From NCBI RefSeq assembly GCF_964275005.1, contig NC_092697.1, positions 16,394,138 to 16,458,137 on the forward strand: a stretch of DNA of 64,000 nt, given 5' to 3'. Positions 1 through 18,909 of the stretch are shown here, piece after piece (position 1 is the stretch's first letter; the number at the start of each line of letters is the position of its first letter). The stretch is from Diadema setosum. Taxonomy: Eukaryota; Echinodermata; Echinoidea; Diadematoida; Diadematidae. The notes below the pieces were generated by a model. It did no database searches. It had not been told where the DNA came from and was given only the letters and a program-made list of their open reading frames with translations. The translations under genes were made by a program, and so were the position numbers.

Positions 1-130
1 CCAACATCTGATTCATTTATATTTGATGTCTTATTCTACTTTGCCATATTCTTCTGAGCAGATAGAAGAAATAACTTGCTAACCATGCATTGCTAGATAG
101 TCATATTCACCTCTGAATTTGTGCCTACAG

Positions 131-7429
<7,299 letters not shown>

Positions 7430-8716
7430 TAATGAGTTGCGGTGGATTGCTTAGCAACGTGCTGCAGTATTCTGTGTGACAATATGTATATAGTGCCAGA
7501 GAGATGCAAACTATTCAACAGATATTAAGGGTTTTTTTACCATTATAGCATCTTTTTGTATGTTTGTAAAAAAAGAAAGAATGAGTATACCTTCCCGTTA
7601 CCATGATGATATTTACTTCTCCAGCACGAAAACAGTGATGGACGACGCAAGAAGTGCAAACTACCGTATGGATAAACACATGTCTCCTGTAGCTCTTTTG
7701 CAAGCTTTCAAAGAGTATGGCTTTTACAAAACACTTGGTTAATGAGCCTTTGTGTTGCATTGTTTTACTTGTGCACCACATGAGTTTATTTTCTAGCATC
7801 TTTTGTTGAAACCTTTGCAAGAATTTACCAAAGCGTTATCAGATGCCACCTTCACCGCGCAAGAAACCGATATGCAAAATGCACGGCATACTATGTAAGA
7901 ATTTATATTTTGATATAATAGTAACCACTTTAAGCTCTCCTGAGGCTCGAGTAAACTAGTGTGATCATTCATCGTCCAGCACGCATTGTGTATCTTGGGG
8001 GCCGAAGTGGGCGCCAATTTATACTTTTTCATCTTCTTGAAAAACGCATGTTCAAATTTGTCACCAAACTTGGTATGTATTATTGCTAGGGTGATAAAAT
8101 ATGCATTTGCAGCAATAGGCGCAATACCCCTCTTTCGGCCCCCAGGGGACCCCAGAGGACCCCAGAGCCCCAGATTAGAGAATCTTTACAAAATCTTCTA
8201 TGAAACCAAAAAAAAAAAAGTGCTCAGAACGCATGGTAATATAGGTGAGTGTTTGTACCCTCCTGTGGCCATTCCCAAATTAGGGACTAATTTTCTCACC
8301 TACTCATCTTTTTTTTTCCCCAAAAAATGTGTGGCTGGATTTTCACCAAACTTGGGAGGTGATAGAAAATATGTTTGGTAAAACAGGCACCATGCTACCC
8401 TTGGGGGCCCCCAGGGCGCCCCAAAGTGAAAGATGTTCAGAAAAAAAAAGAATCTCGAGAACCAGATATGATAAGAGTCAATAGTATGAGTGAATACATC
8501 AATGAGTGTGCTTTCTAATTTTGTGTGACAGATCCGGGGCTGGCTCCCTCGCAACCAGGGCCAAATATGGGGCCAGTTTTTAATCCTTTTGAAAACATGG
8601 TAAAATTTTCTCTTTCACATTATTTTTATCATTAGTATGATACAATAAGTAAATGGACACCATGCCCCTTGGAGGCACCCCCCTCCCCAAGATACATTTG
8701 TGTTTGCTATATTCTT
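7430..8716. repeat. mier1 3' flank with degenerate tandem repeat (about 8040-8700)
   Basis: 7430-7990 is AT-rich and may be 3' UTR; I see no coding signal. From about 8040 a diverged unit recurs three times (near 8050-8175, 8330-8430 and 8570-8695). Each has a 'caccaaacttgg'-like lead, a 'gataaaatatg' core and a C/G-rich tail of the type GGGGGCCCCC or CCCCAGGGGACCCC. The copies are too diverged for firm borders. Confidence 0.45.
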
Positions 8717-9510
8717 TTAACCCTAACTAGGCCGGGGGGGGGGGGGGGGGGGGGCCTCCGAGGCCCCCCCCTCGACGTTCCGCGCGATGTATCGCTAACG
8801 TGAAAAGCTATCGCCGCGACGTTTCAGGGCTTTTTCCTGTCGAGTCTCCCGCATCTTTTGACACCAAATTTGCGATGCCCGGGCGCGCGGTTCCGAAGTT
8901 TCGCATAAATATGTACATGCATGTCAGACCAAAAATTGCTCAAAAACGTGAATTCGTGTACAATTTCAATGGAAACTGTGCTTACAGTCAAATTTCATAA
9001 AAGCATGATTATTTTGGGGTTTTATTGATTAAAATCAATTAATAACATATTTTCTTGTTCGGAACAATGTCGCGGACAAGTTTCATCGAAAAAACAATGA
9101 AAAACAAAGTCGAAAAAACAAAGAAATACATAAGAAATTCAAAAAACAATAAAATACTTAAGAAATCTTTTCGGATAGCTCAATTTTTTTCTCTTATATT
9201 TGCTTAGGACACTCAAAAGAATATTTACACAAAAAAATGTGCCCATTTCGAGCTTTATTTAGTGATTTATACCAAATTGTCTGATTTCATGCATCATTAT
9301 GCATAAATTAGCATAATTTAGCATAAATGACATTTTTTTTTTTTAATCTAACTTCGTAGTACTTTAGATTACACCATAGGCAATGTGTGTGCCAATTTTC
9401 GTCGCGATCGCGCGGTCGACGGCCGAAATCTGGAGGGGGGGCCTGGGAGGCCCCCCCCCCCCCCCCCGGCTCTATGATCTACCTAAATAGCCCGGCCTAG
9501 TTAGGGTTAA
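8717..9510. mobile_element. piggyBac-like MITE, copy 1 (TTAA-flanked, about 786 bp)
   Basis: TTAA at 8717-8720 and 9507-9510 flank perfect 16-bp inverted ends, CCCTAACTAGGCCGGG and its complement. Long G and C homopolymer runs sit just inside both ends. TTAA target duplication with CCC...GGG ends is diagnostic of the piggyBac superfamily. No transposase is encoded. The inner sequence, with 'cccgcatcttttgacacc' near 8848, recurs at 58.7 kb and 62.05 kb. Confidence 0.85.
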
Positions 9511-10193
9511 GATAATAGGAAGAATGCATTAAAGGTGAACTTGCGATACTCGGGTGAGCACTAGACCCACTTGGTCTCTTGTTCCTTACATTACGAGAAT
9601 GTTTCCATCATTTTGGGCTATTTTCAAAGCTGTATATCGTGGACAGAAAATCTATTTCTGCTTGGGCAACCTGAAACAGTTTTTTGTAGTCCATTCCAAC
9701 TTCCTTTCACAAAGCCTACATGGAGAATTTGCAGGCGGGATATTTTATGAAATGGTTTATTTTTTATTGGCGTATTTCACTGATTAAACAGAATACACCC
9801 ATCAGCCTGTATTATTATCAATTGGTAAACCAGTGTACCTGTGCAACAGTGATCACTTCATGCTTCCTACGAGTTCAGCCTAGACTGATGGAGAATAACA
9901 AGGTATTAGATAGAGTGTTGTCTGGACCAATAACTGAGATGTTGATTAGTTTTGTTGTAAACTTACGCCTATATACTGTATTTGTGAATTGAAATCCCCC
10001 ATTTTATTAATACTGCAAAATCTTGCTTTTCTAATCTTTTTGTCATGTAAAAAATAGTTTCTGTTTTCCTATTCCACTATCCTATGAAACAAACAAACAA
10101 AAACAGAAGTGTGTCAGACTTTCATGTGAAAGACAGAACATGTGACTCCCATCAAAACAGTTCTTAGTCCATTTATAAACTCAACTTCACTGG
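9511..10193. other. Intergenic, no feature seen
   Basis: AT-rich sequence with only short spurious frames and no splice-joined coding pattern. It could be part of a long mier1 3' UTR, but nothing here proves that. Confidence 0.4.
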
Positions 10194-10385
10194 TACAATG
10201 GAACCTCATTATAGCGAGGTGGGATGAAATGAGATACCCCGATATGAGACAATCTTGCATAACCAATTCCTTTTATATTCTTCTGTTTTCTTTTTTCCTC
10301 CCTGGTATAACAAGGTACTTGCTATAATGAAGAAATTTCAGTGGTCCCACGCATCTTGTTACTAGTATAACGAGCATCCCTTGTA
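10194..10385. mobile_element. Decayed pogo/Tigger-like MITE
   Basis: It starts TACAATGGAACCTCATTATA and ends near GAGCATCCCTTGTA, a diverged version of the CAGTGGA...TATAACGA ends of the MITEs at 14.9 and 17.1 kb. Internal 'tataacaagg' and 'tataatgaag' motifs support the call. The ends have drifted, so borders are approximate. Confidence 0.5.
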
Positions 10386-12482
10386 CCCAATTGCTGGAAA
10401 GTCCTGGATAATTCGATTCACTCTGAGTTTGAATCTTGATGTCTTGTCAGTTCTTTGCATAACCCTGTGGTAGTCTTGCAATAACTTCTGAAGTGACAAC
10501 GAAAGTGTTCGGCCGAAAGTTACTCATTTTACACATTTTCTCCAATTTTCGTCGGTTCCTTTTTATTCTATATCAGGGAAAATAAGCTGCAATAGCGTTG
10601 TCCAAAAGTTTGTGTACATGTTTTGCCGAGACCGCAGTTGATGCCTTCATCATTATTTGTATGAGGTGGGAAATGGACATGCCTAATGACTGCGTATTGT
10701 TGGGGTCCAAGTCAGTGGTTTGATTACCTGTTTGGCCTCACAGTCCTGCGCTGTCCCGCAATGTAGATTTGTCCTTTGTTTTCCATGAATGCACAGATGG
10801 GAGTTTGGTTTGCGCCTACGTGTGTAGCAGTCAGATAGGATCTGTAGACTTGGCCATGGTCTTTTGGTTATATTGCAGTGATAACTGGTTTGATTGGAGA
10901 GTGATAGGAATGTACAGCATAGTATGAAAAGACAGTGTGTATCCTGGCTGTGATTGCCAGGACTCGGTGGCTACTATTCAGCATGCTGCAGAAATTATAG
11001 ACTGTATTGTGATGTCATCACTCCTTTGCTGCAGTAGTATCCACAAAAGATGAGTATACCTTAGCATGAAGATTCTGTGCTATTACATGATAATAGTTGC
11101 CTGTGAGTGTAATTGCAAAGCAGTGCTTGTCTTCTCTTGCAAACATTCTTGAGCTTTTACTTGCAGTCAGTTGCAACTTGTGACAGGCAACGGCATTTGA
11201 ACTATTTGAATGTAAGTGTAAATGTTATTGAAAATCGTAGTGACCAGTGCGGACATGATAGTAGATAGTCAATTGGAGTAACAGTCTAGTCAGAGTGTTG
11301 CTCTTATGTAGACAGAAGAGATGTTATGTAATTGGTATCTATTGCTGAAGGATGCTGAAAGAACTTTGTGCATTCATATATTTTCTATCTGTTGTAGCCT
11401 TTGCAATCTGAAACTTTCCGTGCCCTCCAGCAGTGTGTAAAACTTGCATCAATCAGCCAAGTTTACCGTGACCAGTCAGTCCAGTGCCCAAAGAAAACTC
11501 CACCTCCCTTAGAATGTGTGTACTCTGGGATCTTGTCCAGTGAAAGCTTGCTACATTTTGCAGAAGTGATGCCATTTGCTCTGTCAAGCAGTGAAGTGTA
11601 CCATGCATTTTTTTCTCCCGCTTTAGCTTTTGGCCGTGTCTGAAGTGATGCTCCTATGAAGTAGTGGTCATAGTATATGATTTATTACCACTCTCACACA
11701 TTCATTTTAATTTGTGGTCAATATGACATATTCCAGGGCATCAACATATACAGAGCCTATCTGATGTGTCCAGCTCTTCTCTTCTCTGGACTCGTTTTAT
11801 TTAATGCTGTAAAGCAAAAACTGAGACTGTGGCTTGGTGATCGTGCTTTTATTGGCAAAGTCTAATGAACTTATATCTACTTGGTATGAAATATCGTGGC
11901 CTTGACAACTCGAATCACTTCCATTTTCAAGCTATTGCCATTTCGTTTGGAGCAGATAGCATACATGTCATAAAACTTGCACTGTTAACAATATTGAAAG
12001 TAGGAAGGTGATCCTTTTTTTGTTTTATTTTGTTTAACTTGAACTAAATGTTAAAAGTGTTGAGTTACCAGTGTACTGCACCAAAGTTTGATTTTTCTGA
12101 TTGGTTGTATAGTTATGTTTGATTTTCAAGTTTGACAAGTACAATCTTATGTTCAGTTTAGTCATGTGTCAATTTTCCTCAAGATCTGGTTTATACATTT
12201 CTTTTCCTTTTTTGTATATATTCTGGTAGCATGTTGTATGCTTTATATGACCTACAGAAGAAAGAGTAAGAAGGATGTATGTAAATATACTCAGCAAGCG
12301 TATTTCATTGTGTATTTTTATTTCAGGTACATTTGTAGAAGATGACATAGTGACAATGGTGAACAGAGGAGGGAAAATGTTTGCAGATCTGTGTAGGCTT
12401 ATGTCACTGATCTTTCCAAATGAAATGCAACATCAAATTCAACTTATTTTTGTATGATAGCTGCTTAAAAGTGAAAAACAAC
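10386..12482. other. Intergenic, no feature seen
   Basis: AT-rich DNA without repeats I recognise. The longest frames (80 codons at 11401) show no family motif or splice partners. Confidence 0.4.
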
Positions 12483-12687
12483 TACTGTAAAAGTGGATAT
12501 TTTTGCACAATTTTCGCACTCGGCTGGGTTAAGATGAGTTTAGCGTGTTATTAATTCTCGGAATCAAGACAACAACTGGGACATACTACAAACAAAAATA
12601 TTTGAGTGCTTTTATTTTCGCGCTGGTTTCTGGTTGCGTGAAAGGCGCAAAAATTTCAGCACTGCAAAAATTTTCACTTTTACAGTA
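12483..12687. mobile_element. TA-flanked MITE, 'CTGTAAAAGTG' family, copy 1
   Basis: Inverted ends CTGTAAAAGTGGATATTTTT and its counterpart CTGTAAAAGTGAAAATTTTT (on the other strand) are bounded by TA. The interior has 'cgcactcggctgggt' and 'tttattttcgcgct'. A second copy lies at 30010-30222. About 205 bp with no coding capacity; Tc1/mariner-like by its TA target. Confidence 0.75.
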
Positions 12688-14895
12688 TTAAGGTTCTTTG
12701 AAATCTTGAAAGGGAAAACTGAGATTTTAAGGTGGTGCTACTAGATTATAGTTATATGATTTTTCATTTTAGCAGTCTGTAAATTTTGTACATAAACACA
12801 TAAAAACCTTTAAAAAATTTTAAATAAGATATATGCCGAGTTAGCATAGTATAGGAAGACCAAGGAAGGGGGTATGGTAAAGTTCTTCATGGATTTAGCT
12901 GAGTGGGATTGAAAGAAGGTAGTGAATATTCACAAAAGATATGCTCTCAGAATACTGCAATTCTGTGTACAAGGTTAGTATCCCTGCATCACACATAGTT
13001 AGCTTCCAAAACTTCTTTTTCCCTTTTAATGATGTGTAATTAATGTTCATGAAATGACATGTCCTTTGTATGCAGAGGTCAGCTGTGTGAACCCCCTCAA
13101 GTTGTTCTTGGCATGGGGCCAAACATTTGTTGTAGCTTGAGTGATCATGTGACTTGGTAATCCGAGAGCAGTTTAGATTATCAAAGTGATGATGTCACCA
13201 GTCTTTTGTTACAGCTTGGATTGGAACCAGGTGCGAGCATGGTTAGCAACAATAACGTTCGCAGATATTTGAGCCAGGTTAGGGTGTTTAGAACCAGTTT
13301 TTATGGCAGTGAATGGCTGTGACATCACACGTTGGTACTCTACTGCACTTGCCTTGGACAGCTGGAAATTTGAAAGCAATGAACTGAATGAACAGGTTGT
13401 AATACAGGATTTCAAGATCAGACTAAAAAGTGACTGAGCAAGAATTTCTCCAACTGTCGAATGACATTATCAGCATCATGTGTAGAGAATCTACTTTCCC
13501 CCCGACTTACGAAAGATGCTTCTATCAACTCATTATTATCAGTTGTGTGGCAAGGTATTCCTGTCACTCTTAAAGAGGTGGTATGGAGTTATTTTTTTTT
13601 TATTTTTTTTTTTTTTGGGGGGGGGGGGTGGATTTCATTTTTAAATACTCTAGTATAACTGTGGTAAACCAGTGATAAGAATTCCCTGCATTTTTTTTTC
13701 TTCCTTCTTGAAAATGTCATTGGAGATATTTCATGCCGGTGTGGAAGAGAACGTCAACATCATGGGAAGATGAAATGTTCAGTTCTTTGGTTGCTGCAGT
13801 GTCGTGTAGATAATCTTAACTTGTTCGGACCTTTGTATGTTCTTGTGCCCTCATGAGACTATTATGGTCCTCATTGTTCTGGAAGAGCTACACTTTCAAT
13901 GTCCTTGTGGTAAAGAATTCAGGGGACTTACAAATATTCAGTCACATCAGATCAAATCAAGCCAGTTCTCTTTCCAGTCTGGACCTGATCCAGTTGCTGC
14001 ATGTATGTGACCTCACTGTGGTTTCAAAAGCTACGAGAGGTTGGGGACATTGCCATTACGATGAGGTATACAGTAATGGGGCTGATACAAATAAAAAGTA
14101 ATGACAGACTTCCCCAGAGCATGGTGTGTGCATTGATATATTTGATGTGACCTAACATTTTCTTTAAAATATACGATCGACGAATATTAAGAAGATGTTT
14201 GTTGGTTTGTGCTATAGAATTCTACAACATTTCCCCCTATTTTATTGGGTAAGCTGTCTTGTTACAGCATCAATGAGAGGTGTCAGTCCATCAACTTGTT
14301 TCATGTACTATACAACCTAGTATTTAATATCTTATTTTCTTGAGCTTTATGTGGTGATCCTGCTGAAGTTTTCGACTCTTGTTTTCAGGGATACACCCTG
14401 TTGTGAAGAAATCATGTTGCATATTTTTGACCAAAGCTGTGTAAGTGTATACGTGAAAGATTGATGATGTGATAGGCCAGCGACTTTGTGTGAAGAGCTC
14501 TTTGATCAAAATGTTTTACGAACTTGCAGCAAATTTTAATCACCAAACAAAAACCAAATGACAGAAGTTTTGATTAATCTGAGAGTATTGCCAGTGAATT
14601 TTTAGCATGATGTCTTGTTTTTGAGACACTCACCTACCTTTTAAAGACTCAAAATCTCCTAGAATTTCATACCTCCCTCATTTCAAAGTAAATATAGGTG
14701 TCACTGATGTTGATTTAGTTGTATTTTTTGTATCTCACTCCATGCCTTGATGTCCCATACATTGTATCAGAATTTCAATAAAAACTTTTATCTTAATCTG
14801 CTTTGCCTACTTCAGTGGATAAACTAGCAAAATAAATCAGACCTGCTGCAAAATAATGATATGGTAAATGTATGTTGCCATCTGCAAAATAAGAG
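12688..14895. other. Intergenic, no feature seen
   Basis: Contains a poly-T/poly-G junction near 13590-13629 and an AATAAA near 14777. No gene was found. Confidence 0.4.
13583..13630. repeat. Poly-T / poly-G tract
   Basis: T-rich run of about 30 bases followed by about 13 G. Low complexity; no coding. Confidence 0.8.
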
Positions 14896-15085
14896 TACAG
14901 TGGACCCCCATTATAACGAAGTCCTCGGGACCGGCAGTTTTCTTTCGTTACTTCGAAATTTCGTTATAACTGAACAGATAAACAATAAACATACATAGAG
15001 CGGATAATGTTTCGGCCTAAATTTTTACTTCGTTGCAACCGAAATTTTGTTATAACCGTGTCCGTTATAACGGGAGTGCACTGTA
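14896..15085. mobile_element. pogo/Tigger-like MITE, 'TTATAACGAAG' family, copy A
   Basis: Ends TACAGTGGACCCCCATTATA and CGGGAGTGCACTGTA with TA at both edges. The interior has repeated 'cgttataac', 'gggaccggcagttttctttcgtta' type sequence and 'aaacaataaacatacatagag'. Copies B (17077), C (28467) and D (36282, opposite orientation) share the whole plan. CAGT ends and TA target fit pogo/Tigger elements of Tc1/mariner. Confidence 0.8.
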
Positions 15086-17076
15086 TAGCAAAACTCCTTA
15101 AATCAGCAATTTTTGAGACTCATGATCAAGTCTTCTCTGTTGTTATGAAGGCTTCCAGATTCAGAATGGAACAATTTCTTTGGAGTGCGCATTTTGTGCA
15201 CATTTATTATCATGCCCAGAAGGGAGTTTCATTTTAGACTGTGTCAGATTTTGATTTTTCATATGGATATGTTTTTGTGTGTTTCTGTCAGTGGAAGCGT
15301 CATTGCTGCTACAAGATTTTTTTTTTTTTTAAAGAAAACATAATTTGAAGTTACACTCACATAGGATCTGAGGCTCATGATCTTATTTTAGCATACATGC
15401 CTTTGCCAGAGAAAAGAACCATTATACAATAATCTCTCGCAGTGTGAACTTGAAAGCATCAATTTTTTTTTTTTTGTTCCTTAGAAAAAAGGTAAATATA
15501 ATCTTACTTTCTAAGTTTTTTGGGGAGGAGGATGGGAATCGACATGATTGGGACTCTGTATTTGTAATTTGCATGCCACCCAAACATTCACAAGGGGATA
15601 TCATTATCAGACATTCATATACATTATACCTTTTTTTTGGTGAAGAGATGTAAATACTGTACCTTTTCCCTGGTGTGCCAACAATACAAGAACTGCGCAA
15701 TCTATGGCAATGGAATGCCTAAAGGATACTTTGATACCAAGGATCGTACAGTTTTGAGTGAGGGATATCGGAAAAAAAAAAGAAGAGAGAGAAAGAAATA
15801 AAGTCATTTTGTGTAATGAACATGAGACTAGAGTATACAATGATTTGAGTTCCTTTGCAGTGGGGGATGATTATGAAAAAAAACCAAAAAAAAAAACAGT
15901 GGGAGTAACCAGAAATAGGAACTTGATGAAAACTTTGCTAAGTCAACTAAACTGTTGTTAGAGGGTCATTACCCATTTGATCTTTGTAACTTTAGTGATA
16001 TGCTACTGATAAATCTTTACGGTTTCCCATCTTATTATTTTGCAGATCTGTTTCCCCCCCCCCCCTTTCACAAATGACTTTATAAGTACTAAAATTACTT
16101 CCATGCAAAAATTACACAAGTATTGGAACTATGAGTGGTTTGATTCCTGTGACAGAGGAGCATTTGCAGTGCTAATTAACTGGATATTGAGAGATATGTG
16201 AAGTAACGCATCACCATTTGTGAAAAGTATTAGAATGGCAATTACCCGATAAGGAGGAAGAATGGCTTGGTATATGATCAGTTTTGTTGAACAGCAGTCT
16301 GGCCGTCTTATTGGTCAGAAGCTATTCTGTGTTGTTTTCTTCTTCCTCAACTTCGCATTTCATTCATGAGCACATCATCCATGGTCAACTAATTCATCTT
16401 AATGGATTTTATTTCATTGTAGGGGTCCTACTGCACTTGTATCAAGGCCATAACTGAAAGATCGTTGGTCATTGAATTATTTCAGTATTATGTAACATCT
16501 GTCAACAGTGCACTGTTAAAAGTATATTTTAGCTTTGTATATTGCGTTTCAAGAACTGTACATTTCATTTGCATACTGTTTTGCACTGTTTGGATAATTG
16601 GGGCAGATTTGTTCGTACACACTGAATTTTTATCCCATGTTATGTATTTCCACCCGAAAGGGACTCGAGTCTGCAGTTTGCATATTCTTTGTATGCTTTG
16701 TTCATTGAAAAATTTTGTGTTATCTTTTTTTTCTTCTTTTTTTTTTTTTGTAGCAGACAGTGTACATATTTTAAAAGGCTTTAAATTATTGAGAACTATG
16801 GTATTTCTGATTGGCTCTGTGAGACTTGTGAAGCAGTTGTGGGATGATTCAAAGTACGACTGCTGGAAGGGGGTGGCGAGGGCTAGGGCTAGGAATATCA
16901 TCAAGAGATCCTTCATCTTCTCAGCTATTTTTTCATGTACTTTTGTAAATATTAAGATGTTTGCCACTTCAACGTGTAGCTATATAATTATATATACAAA
17001 TCTGGAATAAATATGACTGAATAGCAGAGTAATTGCCTCCCTTGTCTCTGTATTTTTTCAGTGAAGCGTATTACAG
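15086..17076. other. Intergenic; AATAAA near 17006, no gene
   Basis: AT-rich. A 181-codon frame at 16465-17010 is matched by a 159-codon frame on the other strand over the same bases, and neither shows family motifs, so both are treated as chance. The AATAAA near 17006 could be a polyadenylation signal of an unknown transcript. Confidence 0.4.
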
Positions 17077-17267
17077 TACAGTGGACTCTCGTTATAATGA
17101 AGTCCTCGGGACCGGCAGTTTTCTTTCGTTATAACGAAATTTCGTTATAACCGAATGAATAAACAATAAAAATACATAGAGTTGATAATGTTGCGACCCT
17201 AAATTTTATTTTGTTGTAACTGGAATTTCGTTATAACCGTGTTCGTTTATAACGGGAGTGCACTGTA
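17077..17267. mobile_element. pogo/Tigger-like MITE, copy B
   Basis: TACAGTGGACTCTCGTTATA start and AACGGGAGTGCACTGTA end, with 'gttataacgaaatttcgttataacc' type internal palindromes. Near-full-length partner of the copy at 14896. Confidence 0.82.
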
Positions 17268-17415
17268 TACGTTCATTAGTGCCGCTATTTCTTTTATTTT
17301 TTTTCTCTGATTGAAATAACATCAGTTACCTGATATTTTGCCTCGTTCTCCAAAGAACACCATGCCTACATGACAAAGCTAGTGTCTAAACTAGCACACT
17401 TTAGTTGCTAGCAAG

Positions 17416-17583
17416 TACAGTGGAAACTCAATAAAATGAGATTCTTGGGACCAAGAAAATCTGTTCTTTATACGTATCAGATATTTTGGTAGTCAATAAA
17501 CAATACAAAAAGGATATGAATTCATTTGGACCACTGAAATTAATTTGTTGTATTAGATCTCTTAATGTTCAGTTCCCACTGTA
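17416..17583. mobile_element. TA-flanked MITE with CAGTGGAAACTC ends
   Basis: TACAGTGGAAACTCAATAAA at the left and GTTCCCACTGTA at the right form inverted ends in a 168-bp element. Related to the Tigger-like group by its CAGTGGA terminus but different inside. Confidence 0.6.
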
Positions 17584-17598
17584 TTCCCTATATGAGAA

Positions 17599-17776
17599 TA
17601 CAGTCAACCTGCCTAAGTCGAATCTTTTTGGACTGAAGAAATAGCTTCGACTTAGAGAAAATTTGACCTATGAGGGATTGAAATCAACAGAATATAAAGA
17701 GAAGGGACTTGAAAAGACCTTCGACTTGGGCGATTATTCAACTTATGCGAGGTCGACTTAAGCAAGGTTGACTGTA
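17599..17776. mobile_element. TA-flanked MITE with CAGTCAACCT ends
   Basis: TACAGTCAACCTGCCTAAGT at the left pairs with CTTAAGCAAGGTTGACTGTA at the right. The interior repeats 'ttcgactta' and 'cttcgacttgg'. 178 bp, no coding. The same 'gtcgactta' theme appears in the larger element at 30356. Confidence 0.75.
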
Positions 17777-17828
17777 CTGTAGAATCAAATCAGAAAACGA
17801 AAACAAACAATAATACCTTCCAATGCCA

Positions 17829-18300
17829 TAGGTGGGTCTTCATCAGCTCGAGCTTGAAGAATAGCGAGCTTATGGGGGATCAGAGAAATAAGCCCGAAGT
17901 CAGCTGAAATGTGCAATCGTGTCTTCACCAGCTCGTGCTTCACTTCAGGCACAGTCAAGTTTATACGCTCGATGCTGGCGCATGCGCACTTTAGACGAAC
18001 GGTACCGGCGCGAACACACTCCGACCAGACTGCCTATGTTCCTGCGTGGTGCGCAACGCATGCAGTGCCAATGTTTAAGCTCAAGCTGATGAAGATGCGT
18101 TAAGATTAGCGCGCTATTTTGCAAATTAGCTGGCTATTCTGCAAATAAGTCAAAGATTTCTTTGGCTTATTTTCCGATTGGAATAGCGCGCTATTTCGGT
18201 CTTCACTGCAAAATTAGCAGGCTATTTTCTGATCTGGCCAATTCTTTGGATCAGAAATAGCGGGCTATTCTTCAAGCTTGAGCTGATGAAGACCCACCTA
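17829..18300. mobile_element. MITE with TAGGTGGGTCTTCATCAGCT ends
   Basis: The left 40 bases, 'taggtgggtcttcatcagct' plus 'cgagcttgaagaatagcg', are mirrored at the right ('...attcttcaagcttgagctgatgaagacccaccta'). About 472 bp, TA at both edges. The interior repeats small palindromes such as TAGCGCGCTA and 'tagctggctattctgcaaa'. No transposase. Confidence 0.8.
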
Positions 18301-18574
18301 CTGACATCGCATGCAAAGAGTATGCTGATAAAGTACAAGGAGAGTTTTAACACTGAGAAGAGAATACATATAATTCCTTAGCGAGGGCAGTAAAAAGAAA
18401 ATGAAAGATGAGGAACGTTCTGGGCATTTACAGGTTTCTCGCAATAGACCTCCACTCTATAAACACAAAAAACAATAACACAAAAGGAGACATTGAAAGT
18501 TTTACACAATTTTCAGTGGGTTTTAGACAAACTGCATTTATGGAGCTAAAATTTTCCAGGAGGGCGGTGCAGTG

Positions 18575-18909
18575 TATTGACCGATTCGGGTTCGTTGAGG
18601 GCAGCAGACATTTTATGGCACTGGGCGCAGCCATGAGCTCAAATTGCGGTGTCTCAGCCGACCCCCCCTGCTCTCCCCCACCCCACGGGCAACATGTTTA
18701 TCGCGCACTTGTAACAAAGCTTCGCGCACTAAGCAAGCATTCGCGCACTCAGTACGAGACGCCCATTGGCTAAAACAGCCATGCATCAGTTTCTCATTAA
18801 GCGCGCGTGAGAGGGGTGGGGAGAGAGAAGGGGGGGTCGGCTGAGACACCGCAGTAATGGCGCTGCCCATGCCAAAAATACACATAGCGCGTCACAGAAT
18901 CGGTCAATA
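18575..18909. mobile_element. Inverted-repeat element with TATTGACCGATTC ends
   Basis: TATTGACCGATTC at 18575 pairs with GAATCGGTCAATA ending at 18909. A second paired block is GCGGTGTCTCAGCCGACCCC against GGGGTCGGCTGAGACACCGC, about 70 bases in from each end. The centre is GC-rich with 'cgcgcac' repeats. About 335 bp, foldback-like. Confidence 0.72.

Noticed and set aside
16465..17010. 181-codon frame on + with a 159-codon frame on - over the same bases
   Set aside because: Hydrophobic, AT-driven composition, no family motif and no splice partners. Overlapping long frames on both strands are best explained by chance.
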